DNA from: Diaporthe sp. PMI_573
Lineage: Eukaryota; Ascomycota; Sordariomycetes; Diaporthales; Diaporthaceae
DNA length: 64,000 bases
NCBI GenBank assembly: GCA_021399435.1
Contig: JAJTUP010000002.1
Coordinates: forward strand, 1,178,001 to 1,242,000
Direction of reading: 5' to 3'
The notes under the pieces were generated by a model that saw nothing but the letters and a program-made list of their open reading frames with translations, searched no databases and was not told where the DNA came from. Position numbers and translations under genes: made by a program. Positions 25,301 through 36,023 of this stretch are shown here, in pieces; positions within the stretch are counted from its first letter, which is position 1, and the number at the start of each line of letters is the position of its first letter.

Positions 25301-27022
25301 CTTGTCTTCCTGCCCGGAATTGCAGAAATCCGGGCACTCAACGACATGCTGTTGGGTGACAGGTTCTTCCAACAGAACTGGCTTGTCTATCCCATGCACT
25401 CTACTATCGCTTCAGAAGAGCAAGAAGCTGCTTTCTTGATACCCCCACAAGGTTACAGGAAAATTGTGCTTGCTACAAATATTGCGGAGACCGGAATTAC
25501 GATTCCAGATGTCACATGTGTGATAGATACTGGCAAGCACCGCGAGATGCGCTTCGACGAGCGGCGTCAGCTCTCGAAGCTGATCGATACGTTCATCTCG
25601 AGAGCGAACGCTAAACAGCGCCGGGGACGAGCAGGGCGTGTACAGGAAGGTCTTTGCTTTCATCTGTTCACCAAATACCGGCACGACACCATTATGAGCG
25701 ATCAGCAGACGCCGGAGATGCTGCGACTATCATTGCAAGACCTCGCAATCCGTGTCAAGATATGCAAGATTGGCGGCATTGAGGAGACTCTCAGCGAGGC
25801 ACTCGATCCGCCTTCGTCCAAAAACATTCGCAGGGCAATTGACGCCCTGGTCGATGTTCGTGCGTTGACTTCCGGGGAGGAGCTGACGCCACTGGGGCAG
25901 CAGCTTGCAAGACTACCACTGGATGTCTTCCTGGGCAAGCTGATCCTCATGGGCACCGTCTTCAAGTGCCTTGACATGGCCGTCACGGTGGCAGCGGTCT
26001 TGTCCTCCAAGTCGCCATTCGTCGCGCCTTTTGGACAGCGTGGTCAGGCGGATACGGTGCGTCTGGCCTTTCGCCGTGGAGACTCCGACCTCTTGACAGT
26101 GTACAATGCCTATCTTGCTTGGAAACGAGTTTGCCAGTCCTCTGCTTCGGCAGGCGGCCAGGAGTTCCAATTTTGCAGAAAGAACTTCCTTAGCCCGCAG
26201 AATTTGGCCAACATTGAGGACCTGAAGGGTCAGTTGCTGGTATCCCTGGTGGACTCAGGCTTCTTGCAGCTCACAGAGGAAGAGCGCCGCAACCTGAACC
26301 GCATACGCTACTCTTCCGGCTCCGGAGGACGGCGACGAAACCAGGCCTTCTTTGATCTCCCGCAGCGGGTCAACATCAACAGCAACAATGACGTGATATC
26401 TCAGTCGGTCATCGCCTGGAGCTTCTACCCGAAGCTGCTTGTCCGAGATGTGCCGGGCGGAAAAGGCTTGAGGAATGTGGGCAACAACCAGTCTGTCAGC
26501 ATGCATCCCACCAGTGTCAACAAAGGACACAACGAGTTGAGGTGGCTGAGCTATTACCACATAATGCAAGGCAGCAGCAAGTAAGTCGTTCGGGCAAATC
26601 ATCGCTCCAGGCTATCGAGCTAATTTGGATACGCAGGTTCACAAACGCTCACGAGACGACCGCCGTGGAGGCTTTCGCGATCGCCCTACAGTGCGGTGAC
26701 GTTCGCGCCGATGTAAGCATTCGTCCGATAACGACACAGCTAATACAAAGCTAACTGTGAGAAGATGTACTCAGGTGTCCTCGTTCTCGACGGTAACAGG
26801 GCTCGCTTTGCCATCCCCGACTGGAAGACGATGCTGGTGATCAAGGTTCTTCGCGCTCGGCTGCGCGATATGCTCACTAGGTCCTTCAAGAACCCAGGCA
26901 AGCTACTCACGGCACAGCACGAGAAATGGATGAATTTGTGGCAGGACATTTTCTCGCAGGAACAGCTCTTTGCCGACAAGAGCAGCAGCGGTGCAGCAGG
27001 TGGGAGTCGGGGCACGGCTTAG
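22355..27022 (+). CDS. DExH-box RNA helicase, DHX29-like
   Basis: Three exons: 22355-26580, 26637-26712, 26765-27022; 1519 residues. The long charged N-terminal part (MAGAKKKKTK...) contains a UBA-like helical segment around residues 165-230 (LKASGFPEGRIQDALQYV ... GLEEAMDWFA) and acidic low-complexity runs. The helicase core follows: motif I GETGCGKST near residue 725, motif II DEVH near 830, motif III SATVD, then NIAETGITIP and motif VI QRRGRAGR. The C-terminal winged-helix/HA2 part and an OB-fold are spread over the last exons (YYHIMQGSSKFTNAHETTAVEAFA ... MYSGVLVLDGNRARF). DHX29 relatives bind the 40S subunit and help scanning through structured 5' leaders; yeast YLR419W is the nearest known type. 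Introns of 56 and 52 nt; the second ends in AAG. Assignment within the DEAH/RHA group is by architecture. Confidence 0.9.
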
Positions 27023-28266
27023 GGAACTGCCCTGGCAACGACCCAGTGCGAGTTCTTGAAGCAGGAGCCGGAATGGTATCCAAGTATGACCAACGTCATC
27101 TGGAAGGTGGTGAAGTGATGGACAAGCTGTAGTCCACATGAAAAAGGGTTCAAAAAGAAAAGGAAACCGAACCACGCACTTGGGTTCAGCTCACCAATCG
27201 TTTCACAATTGGTGACATGCTCAAGCCGTCGTTGAAAATTGGCGACATGTCGACCAACACAGGTATGTAACGCGCAGGCGGGATTGAAGCCAACGGCTGA
27301 AGCAGCCAGAGTTCGGCGTGGGAAAATCAAACGGTACTCGCGTCGGGGCTCCGGCCGGGGCGGGGGCCGCGCCTCAACTCCGGTCCTTTTTGCGGTCACT
27401 TACTGCGCCCCTTGTCCGTCATCCCGGGAGTCAACCTGCCCTACGACGTTTCCAAAATCAATGAGACAATAAGCTCATCCAGTGATGACGTCCTACTTCT
27501 TTCTGAATTCTTCCCGTTATTTTGCCTCATTGGCGAACAATCAATTATTTCCACTCAGCAAGACTGCCCGTGGTCATCCGGCCTCGACGGAAGAAAGAGT
27601 ACTCCTCCTCTGCTGTCTTGTGCATTTGCGGACATACCGCACTACACTATGGCGCATTTGCTTTTATCAAAGCGATTTCAGTGCTTCCCATGGGCAACGA
27701 GCTGCATTTGCTGCCTGCTTACAGCATGGTACCTCGTGGATCTTTTTCACCCGGGGACAATCGCGATAACCGCTGCGATGGGCCGGACCCGGGTCGAGAC
27801 CAACTTTACCTGGCAGTTCCCCGTTCTGTATCATCGAGGCGGCCGTCTCACCGCGGCCCGTCCGACCCATCAAGCCTCTTTCAAGCTACGGTTCCGGCCA
27901 CACTTGAAGCTCCCTCGTGACTCGAGGCCTCTGCGGCTTGGGCATACTGTATACGCGCAATGTGTTTCCCAAGGCAACCATGATGCTTCCGCCCTTCTGA
28001 GACAGTATTCGAGCGAGAGCCCGTTTCGGCCCTCACTATCACGGAGTCATGGATGTCTACAGGGCTCCTGTGGCGCGGCACCTGGCTCTGGAGTGCGCAG
28101 GTCGAGTTTATACTTAAGCTGGTGGCTGTTGACATTCTAAGATCGAGTTTCTCCCATCTCAATCCAACAGTCTCTTTCTTTTCAATCGCTACTACTCTTC
28201 GATATATACAGGCCAGTCCTTTCCGCTACAGCATCACTTTCCCATCCACAAAAGCATATCCACAAA
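27023..28266. promoter_or_regulatory. Intergenic, upstream of the secreted-protein gene
   Basis: About 1.2 kb. A 242-codon frame (27412-28140) shows no domain, and I read it as chance. A TATA-like TATATA at 28203-28208 lies about 60 bp before the ATG at 28267 and is a plausible core promoter for that gene. Confidence 0.45.
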
Positions 28267-28866
28267 ATGCACTTCACATCAGCCGTTGTCCTCGCGCTGG
28301 CGGGCGCCGCATGCGCCGCCCCATCATCAGAGAACAAGCCCCGCCAGCAGCAGCAGGGCCAGTTCTCGGCCTCGGACCCAGACTTCCTCTCCCTGATCCC
28401 CGAGTTCGGCGTCGAGGCAGGCGTGAACCCGACGGGTACCGGCGACTGCGACGGTTTCAACGCGGCGCTGAACAAGGTTGTCCCGATCAACTGCGCGAAG
28501 TGCCCGCCCCCGCGGGACGCCTACGTCGAGCAGCTGGCCAAGGACCTGAACGCGGGCAACTCCTTCGGGAGCCCCGTCACCTTTAACACGGACCCGGCCA
28601 CCGCCAACGACCCGCAGGCCAACAAGGACCGCGCCACCGCGTGCCTCACATCGCTGCAGAGCTTCTACGGCTCCAAGGGCGTCGGGTGCCCCGCCGTCGC
28701 CGCGCCCAACATGGCTAAGCAGCAGATCACGGGTGTCAGGGACGACCAGCAGTTTATCCCCCAGGCGGGCGGCGCCGGCGCCAGTGGCAGCGGCAGCGGA
28801 AGCGGCACCGCCTCTGCGAACGGTGCTTCGACGAGCGGCGCTGCCAGGAAGAGGAGAGCAATCTAG
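28267..28866 (+). CDS. Small secreted cysteine-containing protein, function unknown
   Basis: Single exon, 199 residues. The N-terminus MHFTSAVVLALAGAACA is a clear signal peptide, with cleavage expected near Ala-Cys-Ala before APSSENK. A Gln-rich stretch (RQQQQGQF) follows, then a compact region with five cysteines (one in TGDCDGF, two in INCAKCPPP, one in ATACLTS, one in VGCPAVA). The C-terminal ~35 residues are a Gly/Ser/Ala-rich tail ending in a basic RKRRAI. No transmembrane segment is seen after the signal and no catalytic motif is recognised. It is GC-rich with strong third-position C/G bias, typical of a well-expressed fungal secreted gene. It could be a wall-associated or effector-like protein; that is inference only. 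Confidence 0.82.
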   Translation: MHFTSAVVLALAGAACAAPSSENKPRQQQQGQFSASDPDFLSLIPEFGVEAGVNPTGTGDCDGFNAALNKVVPINCAKCPPPRDAYVEQLAKDLNAGNSFGSPVTFNTDPATANDPQANKDRATACLTSLQSFYGSKGVGCPAVAAPNMAKQQITGVRDDQQFIPQAGGAGASGSGSGSGTASANGASTSGAARKRRAI

Positions 28867-29209
28867 GTGGACTTTCTGGGATTCTTGTGTGACGGGTTCT
28901 CTTCATCTTTTAATAGCAGAAGATCATGAGTTGGTTGGGGGCTGGGGGGGGGGGAGCATCAGGTCATGGCTGTGATTCAATGCAGCACATGCAAGGAGTT
29001 TGGCTCGGATGGAATACACGATAGTACATCAAATTTTACTTGCCAACGCAGTCCTACAACATTGTCATTTTTTAAAAGACGAGCAAACTCTGATCGTGAC
29101 GTACGAGATGAGTTGTGTTATGTTGAAGAATCGAATGGTCGGTCAACTGTGGTATCAAGCCACTGCACGAGCGTCTACAGCCCGCCCTTCTCCCTCTCCT
29201 GTCTCGACT
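28867..29209. other. Convergent intergenic region
   Basis: 3' flanks of the secreted-protein gene (plus) and the two-exon gene (minus), with a G-rich homopolymer near 28938-28954. No gene is seen. Confidence 0.5.
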
Positions 29210-29886
29210 CTAAGGTCTGTCGTTGTACAACATACGAGCGGTTGTTACTCTAGTATGGCTACGTCCAGCCGCCTCAATCCTGTCTAGCTGGAACCGCAGC
29301 GCGTCAGCTATCACATCGGCCCCCTCTCCAAACCTGTGGAGTCCTTCTTGATCGGGACACTTCTCCATGATCCAGCGCATCACCCAAGACTCGCCATGGA
29401 ATCGATTGGACATTACTCGCCCGGCCACCTCTGCCCTGTGAAGCAAGTTCCTCCAAGGCCCCTCAGTCCAATTTTCGTTTTGTTCGAGCTCTGGTGGGAT
29501 ATTTTCCTAAAGAATGGCCTACAACTGGCGTCTCAGTCACCGTCGCGCTTGAGAGAGGGTAGACAGGAGTACCCATGAGCGTGGAGGTGCTTTTTCGCTC
29601 CAGGGCAAGGTGGTATGGTGTCACTTACCAGGGCTTCGCCGACATAAAACCACATGAGATAGTGTTGATTGCGCAATGGAGGTTTATAGCAAGGGTGCTC
29701 GTCTGCGTTCGCTCTCATTTGAGTCTGATTGACGAGGTTCCCAAACAGGCGGTCGAGGGAGAGGCGCAGGCAGTTCCACCTCGGATTTGCACCATAGGGG
29801 ACTGGCCTGGTCAAGTACCTCCTGGTGAGCTCGCGACGGGTCATTCCAGGTGCACGGAATTCTTGCTCTGATTGTCGTGTGTCCAT
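29210..29886 (-). CDS. Conserved-looking two-exon protein, function unknown
   Basis: Minus strand, exons 29886-29629 and 29506-29210 (184 residues), joined over a 122-nt intron with donor GTAAGT and acceptor TTTAG; the junction reads FYVGEALENIPPELE. Neither half is a long open frame, but together they make a well-composed globular protein with many Trp, Tyr, Arg and Asp residues: RPVPYGANPRWNCLRLSLDR, HPCYKPPLRNQHYLMWF, EGPWRNLLHRAEVAGRVM, SWVMRWIMEKCPDQEGLHRF and ADALRFQLDRI. There is no signal peptide and no metal or nucleotide motif. The start at 29886 is the first ATG of this frame; a Ser/Pro-rich open frame just upstream could contribute an extra 5' exon. I do not recognise the family. 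Confidence 0.62.
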
Positions 29887-31100
29887 TCTGGTGATTATGT
29901 TCAGGTGTGGCTCGCCTTTGGTATGCGGATACAGGTGTATCAATTGAGGCTACTTGGAGTGGAGGACTGGAAATGCTGGTCGGTGGTGATGACGAGAAGG
30001 GAGACGGAAGCACAGGGGGGCTGCTCCAAGGTTGGTTCTTAAAGCTGGAGGTTGTGGAACACCGCGGTCAGGGCCGAACAGCTCTGGCAGGTACGATCTT
30101 TGACTGGCCGAAGGTGCGAGTTATATATTCTTCATTTCTCTTGTGCTCATCTGCACCCATGACGGCTCTGAGGCCGTCCCTGGCATCACCGTGGGCAGAC
30201 TTGCCTCCCTGCTCCAGATGTGCTCAGGCTCAGCACAGATCGCATTGGTCCTCAGTTTCTATCCCAGTCTTCTGCGACCTCAGTATTAGTTGCAGGCACG
30301 TGCGTTTTGAGTCGACCCTTGAGCCAAACACTCTTGACAAGCATTGTATTCCAGAAGTGGCCGACCCTCTCTTTTTCTCTGGTGTCGGTGCTCTCTTGCT
30401 ACCATAATTACCTCAAGCTGAGCAGGCACGCAAGGCAAGAGCGTATGGTCGCCGACTGGCGTCATCCGGATTGGTTGCGCTGGGACCTGGAAAGGGCTCA
30501 GTCCAAACTTTGAGGAAGCCTCATTGTCGATGTAGTCGTACCAGTGACAAGCGGCGCACGTCTTCGGACATGCTAGAGTCAGCTCACATCGTGACAATTC
30601 AAGACTGAAGCAGAACAGCGTGGGGTAATAATTTCACTTGGCAGCAAAATGTGATGTCTCCTGCTTGTTTTACTCTGTCTAGGTCAGACTCTCTCATCTG
30701 GCCTTGGTATGGCTGGGGCCTCAGTCGTGGAACAGTAGGTAGGTACGCATTCCTTGAGATTCAACCAGGTGGTATTTACGCCATCTGCTCTCCCGCCATC
30801 TGCTCTCCCGCCATCTCTGCATGCGCAAGCGCAACGCTCGAATACAAGCCAGGTCGAAGCTCCCAAAAGTGTGCGGCAACCGAAGCAAACAATGTGTTCA
30901 TTTCACGCATAACCAGAGCTCAGGACAGTCAGGGTCTAACCCCTCAGCATTTCAGCCAGGGATAGCCCGTGATGTTTGAGCGGTTCCACTGGCACCAACT
31001 TTAGTTGTGCAACACACCTGCCTGGTACCATCTCCCACGTCTTAACCTGCCGCTCAGATCTGAAGCTTTCTCATGGTGGATGTGAGTCGGAAAACACGAC
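29887..31100. other. Intergenic, divergent promoter space
   Basis: The gap of about 1.2 kb lies between the minus-strand two-exon gene and the alcohol dehydrogenase. A short direct duplication of a CCATCTGCTCTCCCG unit occurs at about 30780-30812. A minus-strand frame near 30286-30597 with a CPKTCAACHW stretch looks odd but could not be joined to anything. Confidence 0.4.
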
Positions 31101-32156
31101 ATGTCCAAACACACACTCACAACATTCTGCTACTCTGCGGAGCAACACCGCTTCACCCAGAAGACAGCCGAGAGAGTCCTAGGCAACCGCGAAGTCGTCA
31201 TAAAGACAACACACTCTGGCCTATGCTATACCGATGTTCACGCCAAGGAGAAAGGCTGCGGCCTGGGCCATGAGGGCGTCGGGCTCGTCCAAAAGCTCGG
31301 TCCCGGGGTGACGAACCTAAAGGTCGGCGACCGAGTGGGCTGGGGATGGCTGCACAGCTCCTGCGGCCACTGCCCAACCTGCCTGTCTGGCTATCGACAG
31401 TATTGCTCCGAGGCCCGCGGCTTCGCTTTTTCCGACCTGGACCAGGGTGCCTTTGGTGACTACAGAATCATCGATGCCGAGTTTGTCTATTCGATTCCGG
31501 ACGCGATCACCTCGGTGGACGCTGGGCCCTTCATGTGTGCTGGGGCTTCGGTGTATGAGGCTTTGGATGCCGCGGCTACGAAACCCAGCGACAGAGTCGG
31601 CGTGGTCGGCGTTGGAGGCCTGGGTCACATGGCAATTCTCTTTGCTCGTGCGATGGGCTGTGGAGTGACAGCGCTGTTTGCGTCTAAAAGGGAGCCGCCG
31701 TTGCAAAAGGCCAAGGACGCCTTTGCACTTGGTGCTGATGAGGTACGATGCATTTCAGAGGGATACGAGACGACATTCACTCCAGACGGCACCAAAGAGA
31801 CTGGGAGTGGATCCGAAGGAGCGACGCCGATCGATGTACTGCTCGTCACCTCAAATGGTCTTCCGGACTGGAACAAGGTCCTACCATTGCTTAACAGGAT
31901 GGCCAGGATCGTCCTGATGTCTATTCAAACAGAAACCCTGGTTGTTCCGTACATGCCTTTTATCTTACCTGGACACCGGATCATCTCCTCGACAGAAGCA
32001 TCAAGGAGGAATCATGACGAGATGCTTTCATTCACGGCTCGCAACCACGTCAAACCGTGGGTGGAGGTGTTTCCAATGGATGAACAAGGCCTGGAACAAG
32101 CTTTCGAGCGTCTTGAGACTGGGCAGATGAGGTACCGGGGAGTGCTCGAATGGTAA
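31101..32156 (+). CDS. Zinc-dependent alcohol dehydrogenase (MDR superfamily)
   Basis: Single exon, 351 residues. The catalytic-zinc environment is visible as SGLCYTDVH followed closely by LGHEGVG; the short spacing is usual in a fungal ADH subgroup that lacks the longer loop. The structural zinc site is the four-cysteine lobe CGHCPTCLSGYRQYC. The Rossmann nucleotide-binding motif GVVGVGGLGHMAI lies near residues 168-180. Members oxidise primary alcohols or reduce aldehydes with NAD(P)(H), generally in the cytosol; there is no signal or targeting sequence. The substrate cannot be told from sequence. The peptide transporter and P450 follow on the same strand at about 1 kb spacings, but no biosynthetic backbone enzyme is present. 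Confidence 0.88.
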   Translation: MSKHTLTTFCYSAEQHRFTQKTAERVLGNREVVIKTTHSGLCYTDVHAKEKGCGLGHEGVGLVQKLGPGVTNLKVGDRVGWGWLHSSCGHCPTCLSGYRQYCSEARGFAFSDLDQGAFGDYRIIDAEFVYSIPDAITSVDAGPFMCAGASVYEALDAAATKPSDRVGVVGVGGLGHMAILFARAMGCGVTALFASKREPPLQKAKDAFALGADEVRCISEGYETTFTPDGTKETGSGSEGATPIDVLLVTSNGLPDWNKVLPLLNRMARIVLMSIQTETLVVPYMPFILPGHRIISSTEASRRNHDEMLSFTARNHVKPWVEVFPMDEQGLEQAFERLETGQMRYRGVLEW

Positions 32157-33187
32157 CACGACATATAGGAACCGGCTGTCGGCCAGACAATGGAATTGTG
32201 GTGGGTTCTCGACCAGTGATCTCATCGAGAACGACCCCCAACGTGACCACTCTTGTTTATCGACTATCTTGAGGCGCTAGCCCGTTCGCGGCTTCACCGA
32301 TATGGGTGGCCTGAGGTCGAGAATAATGTCGCCTCATGTGCACTGAGGCATCTCACCTAATATCGTTAGTTGACAGGGCGGCGACCCGTGATGTTGGAAA
32401 CGGCTATCGGCGGACGAGATAGCGGCGGAGGATTATGGTTGGCATTTCTGGGCTTGCGAACCGTCTTGGGCAGAAAGGTTGCAGGTACAGTACATCGCAG
32501 TCGAGGGACCGCAATCATTAGGTGACAGCCAAGCATCTCCGCAGCTGATAACGAGCCACACCGGGGGCCAAGAAGCTGGGCGCAATCAACAAGCAATTCC
32601 TCTGTCAACGATTCCCTCCCCAGCAGAAAACTCTGCAGAATAACCAATTATGAGAAATCTATTCGGACCTAAAGAAAAAGGGCAATGTCGAAGCGAAGGA
32701 ACACAGGATGTTACGAACCAAGATGAGCTACCCAGCACTAAATAGTTCTTGTATCATGAGAAGAATGCCGTTTGCCAGCCACATCCCGTATCATGTGGCA
32801 GGAAGAGGGTATGTTGGACCACTAGTAATCACACTCAAGACTTTTGAATGCTTGTCACCTTCCGAGATAATGCAAGGTGCCAAGTGAGGATCACCACCCA
32901 GCCCAAAACCATCACACCTTTGTGCCTTATAGGCTGGACGACATCTTGGCTCGCCCTGACCGACATGAACCGCATGGAGCCGGCCAACCATGAGCAAACC
33001 ATCCTGCTGAAACGTTGCTGCACGGCTATAAAATGCAGCTGCAGCCCCACACTTCTCTTGGGATATAGGCTTGTCCTGATGCTTGTCCTCTCTTTTTCCG
33101 CCAACAGCTTGCCGTTGTTCAAGTCTACCTCTGGCGAATAATAGGTAATACTAGGTCGCGGCCAGAAATAACGAGACCCCAATAACA
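32157..33187. promoter_or_regulatory. Intergenic / PTR2 promoter
   Basis: About 1 kb without a gene. A TATAAAA box at 33027-33033 lies 155 bp before the transporter ATG and is a reasonable core promoter. Confidence 0.45.
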
Positions 33188-35196
33188 ATGGCCGACATCG
33201 AAAGCACCGCCGACGGCGGCGCCCAGATCCGCGCGGCAGCCACGAAGGATATCGTGGAGAAGCAGGAGTCTCTCGTGCAGGTCCCGAGCGCCGAGAAGCC
33301 AGACGCCAGCGACTTCCCAACCGCTGAGGAGCTCCACACCCTTCGCCGCGTCGCGGACAAGATCCCCTGGAGCGTTCTGACCATCGCCTTCGTGGAGCTG
33401 TGCGAGCGTTTCTCGTACTACGGCACGACGGCCGTCTTCACCAATTTCATCCAGTGGCCTAGGCCAGAGGGCTCTGCCACCGGGGCGAACTATGGCTCCG
33501 GCCAGGCTGGCGCAATGGGCTTTGGGCAGCGGGCGTCTACTGGCTTGACTACTTTCAATGCGTTTTGGCAATAGTGAGTTGTTTTCTTCCCGCCATGCGC
33601 GACTTGGGACAAGAGCCGCAACAACAACAACACTGAAGTAATCGAGCTTGCGAATTAGCTGACCAGAGGTCCAATAGCACAATGCCTCTATTTGGCGCAT
33701 ACATCGCTGATTCGTACCTCGGGCGCTATCGCACAATCTGCTATGCACTGGTCATCGGGATAATTGGTCATGTGATTCTGATCGTTTCTGCTCTGCCCCC
33801 AGTCATCAAGAATCCTCCTGGTGCCATGTCTGCCTTCATCCTGGGAATCATCATCATGGGCGTGGGGACTGGTGGTTTCAAGCCCAACGTGAACCCTCTG
33901 ATCGTTGAGCAGCTCCCGGCAGATTCTATGAGGGTCGTCACGCTCAAGTCAGGCGAAAGAGTCATTATCGACCCGGCCGTCACAGCCTCGCGGATTTACC
34001 ACTACTTTTACATGTTCATCAACATCGGTGCTCTGGTCGGCCAGATCGGTATGGTATACTGTGAATACTATGTCGGCTTCTACATGTCATTCCTCCTACC
34101 GACAATCATGCTATGCTTCTGCCCATTGGTCATGCTCTGGGGCCGGAAGCGGTACCGACGAGTTCCTCCCGAGGGATCAGTTCTCGGAAAAGCTTTCAAG
34201 GTGTTTGTGTTCGCGAACAAGGGCCGGTGGTCGCTGAATCCAAGGAAAACCTACCGCAACCTCCACGACGGCACCTTCTGGACCAAGGTCAAGCCTTCCA
34301 GCATCGCGCCCGCAGACCGACCCAAGTGGATGACTTTCGACGATGCCTGGGTTGACGAGGTGCGACGTGGCTTCAACGCCTGTGCCGTGTTCCTGTGGTA
34401 CCCGCTGTTCTGGATCTGCTACAACCAAATCAACAACAACCTCATCTCGCAAGCTGCAACCATGAGGCTCGGCGGGGTCCCCAACGATGTCCTGACGAAC
34501 CTCAACCCGTTCTCCCTCATCATCATGATTCCGCTCCTTGATCTCTTCGGATACCCTCTCCTGCGGAGGCTCAAGTTCAAGGTGACGCCCATCAAGAAGA
34601 TTGCGGTCGGTTATTTTGCTGGTGCTTGCGCTATGATCTGGGCTGCAGTCATCCAGGCGTACATCTACCGCCGGAGTGACTGCGGTAACTACGCTGGGCA
34701 GAACCTGCCGGGGACCGAGGACCGCTGCCCTAACGTCGACATCAGCGTTTGGGCCCAGTCCGGGTCGTACATCCTGATCGCATTTTCTGAGATCATGGCC
34801 TCCATCACGAGTCTGGAATATGCGCACTCGAAGGCTCCGGCGAACATGCGAAGCATGGTCCAGTCTGTGGCCCTATTCATGAACGCCGTGTCTTCTGCCA
34901 TTGGTTTCGCCCTGGTGTCTCTTGCTGAGGTTCGTATTGCGCTCTTGCCACGTGTGGCGATAATTGAAAATGCCGATACTGACTGCTCACCACAGGACCC
35001 CCTCCTGGTTTGGAACTACACAACCGTTGCCATACTGGCTGCTATCGGCGGCTCAATCTTCTACATCCAGTTCCGGAAGCTGGATCAGGAGGAAGACGAG
35101 CTCAATATGTTGCCGAAGGGCAAGCTCAACGCTAGTGATGAAGGCGATCAAGTGGCTTTGCGGTCAGAAACAGCGGGTGATAAGGAGACATCCTGA
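33188..35196 (+). CDS. PTR2: Proton-coupled di/tripeptide transporter (POT/PTR2 family)
   Basis: Plasma-membrane importer of small peptides driven by protons. Exons 33188-33573, 33678-34929, 34996-35196; 612 residues, the normal fungal PTR2 length. After a soluble N-terminal tail comes the first helix with FVELCERFSYYGT, the POT ExxER signature; the second signature region is GTGGFKPNVNPLIVEQ. About twelve hydrophobic helices follow, ending with WNYTTVAILAAIGGSIFY and an acidic cytosolic tail. Intron 1 (104 nt) joins FWQ to YTMPLFGAYIADS. Intron 2 (34930-34995, 66 nt, GTTCGT...CACAG) was placed because family members read straight from SLAE to DPLLVWNY; it has a length divisible by three and no stop, so its retention would add 22 residues. 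Confidence 0.93.
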
Positions 35197-36023
35197 GATA
35201 CATGTTTAACGCTTCAAAGAATCGTAATCGTACTTGCCTTCAAAGCTCACTGAGTTGAGAAGTCACACGTACTCTCTCGAGCCCGTCACTGCTTTTTAAG
35301 GCACTGTTTAAACATGCCAGGTGTTTCTATCTTAATTTCAATCGAAATCGAACAAATTTCATATCAATCGCGGAGCCTCTGTGTGGCTTGGCCGAGGCCA
35401 GGCCTGTCGCGTAGATTATGAGTCTGGTCGGGAAAGGCAAAAGTTTTGGTGGCGTTGAATTGTAGCAAGCAACTATCGACAGGAGACGTGAAGTCTCACT
35501 CCCCAGGTGCCGTGGTCGTCTCACGTACTAGTTGAATTAGTGTTCAATCAGTATACATGTGTCCGAGCTGACATAAAAAAAAACCACTTCTTTAAGACAA
35601 TGCCAGTGCATAACCGTTCGAGACTCAATCGTGACATTCTCTCATTCATCATTGGCCACTGATGGCTTACTCCGTCCCTTCAGTGGTTCCTATTCGACCA
35701 TCGTGGTGACGCCTAGCGCCGCGAACCTCGCACAGTATGGAATATTCTCCACCCCTATTCATAATTACACGCTGGTTGGCATTGTGGCTAGTGACTAGCA
35801 GTGAAGCACTTTCGGGGTCTCGGACTTCTTCTCGCTATCGCAGGGAGCCGGAATCGACTAGGCCCCACGGGCGGAAAGTGGAGGTGGAGGCAGGGCCTGG
35901 ACATCAAGAACACCGAACGAAGTGCGGTTGAAACAACGTAAAAGCCCCCAGAAGACTCTCGAAAGGGCGGTTTATCGACCTGTTCACCAAAATACACATC
36001 ACATTTCTGCAAAATCTAGGATC
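35197..36023. other. Intergenic
   Basis: About 830 bp between the transporter and the P450, without a gene-like frame. An A run lies at 35575-35583. Confidence 0.5.

Noticed and set aside
27412..28140. 242-codon plus-strand frame upstream of the secreted-protein gene
   Set aside because: No recognisable features and it occupies the likely promoter; chance frame.
31101..32156. Linking the zinc alcohol dehydrogenase to the acetoin pair as a butanediol dehydrogenase
   Set aside because: It lies 16 kb away with unrelated genes between, and the sequence does not reveal substrate specificity.
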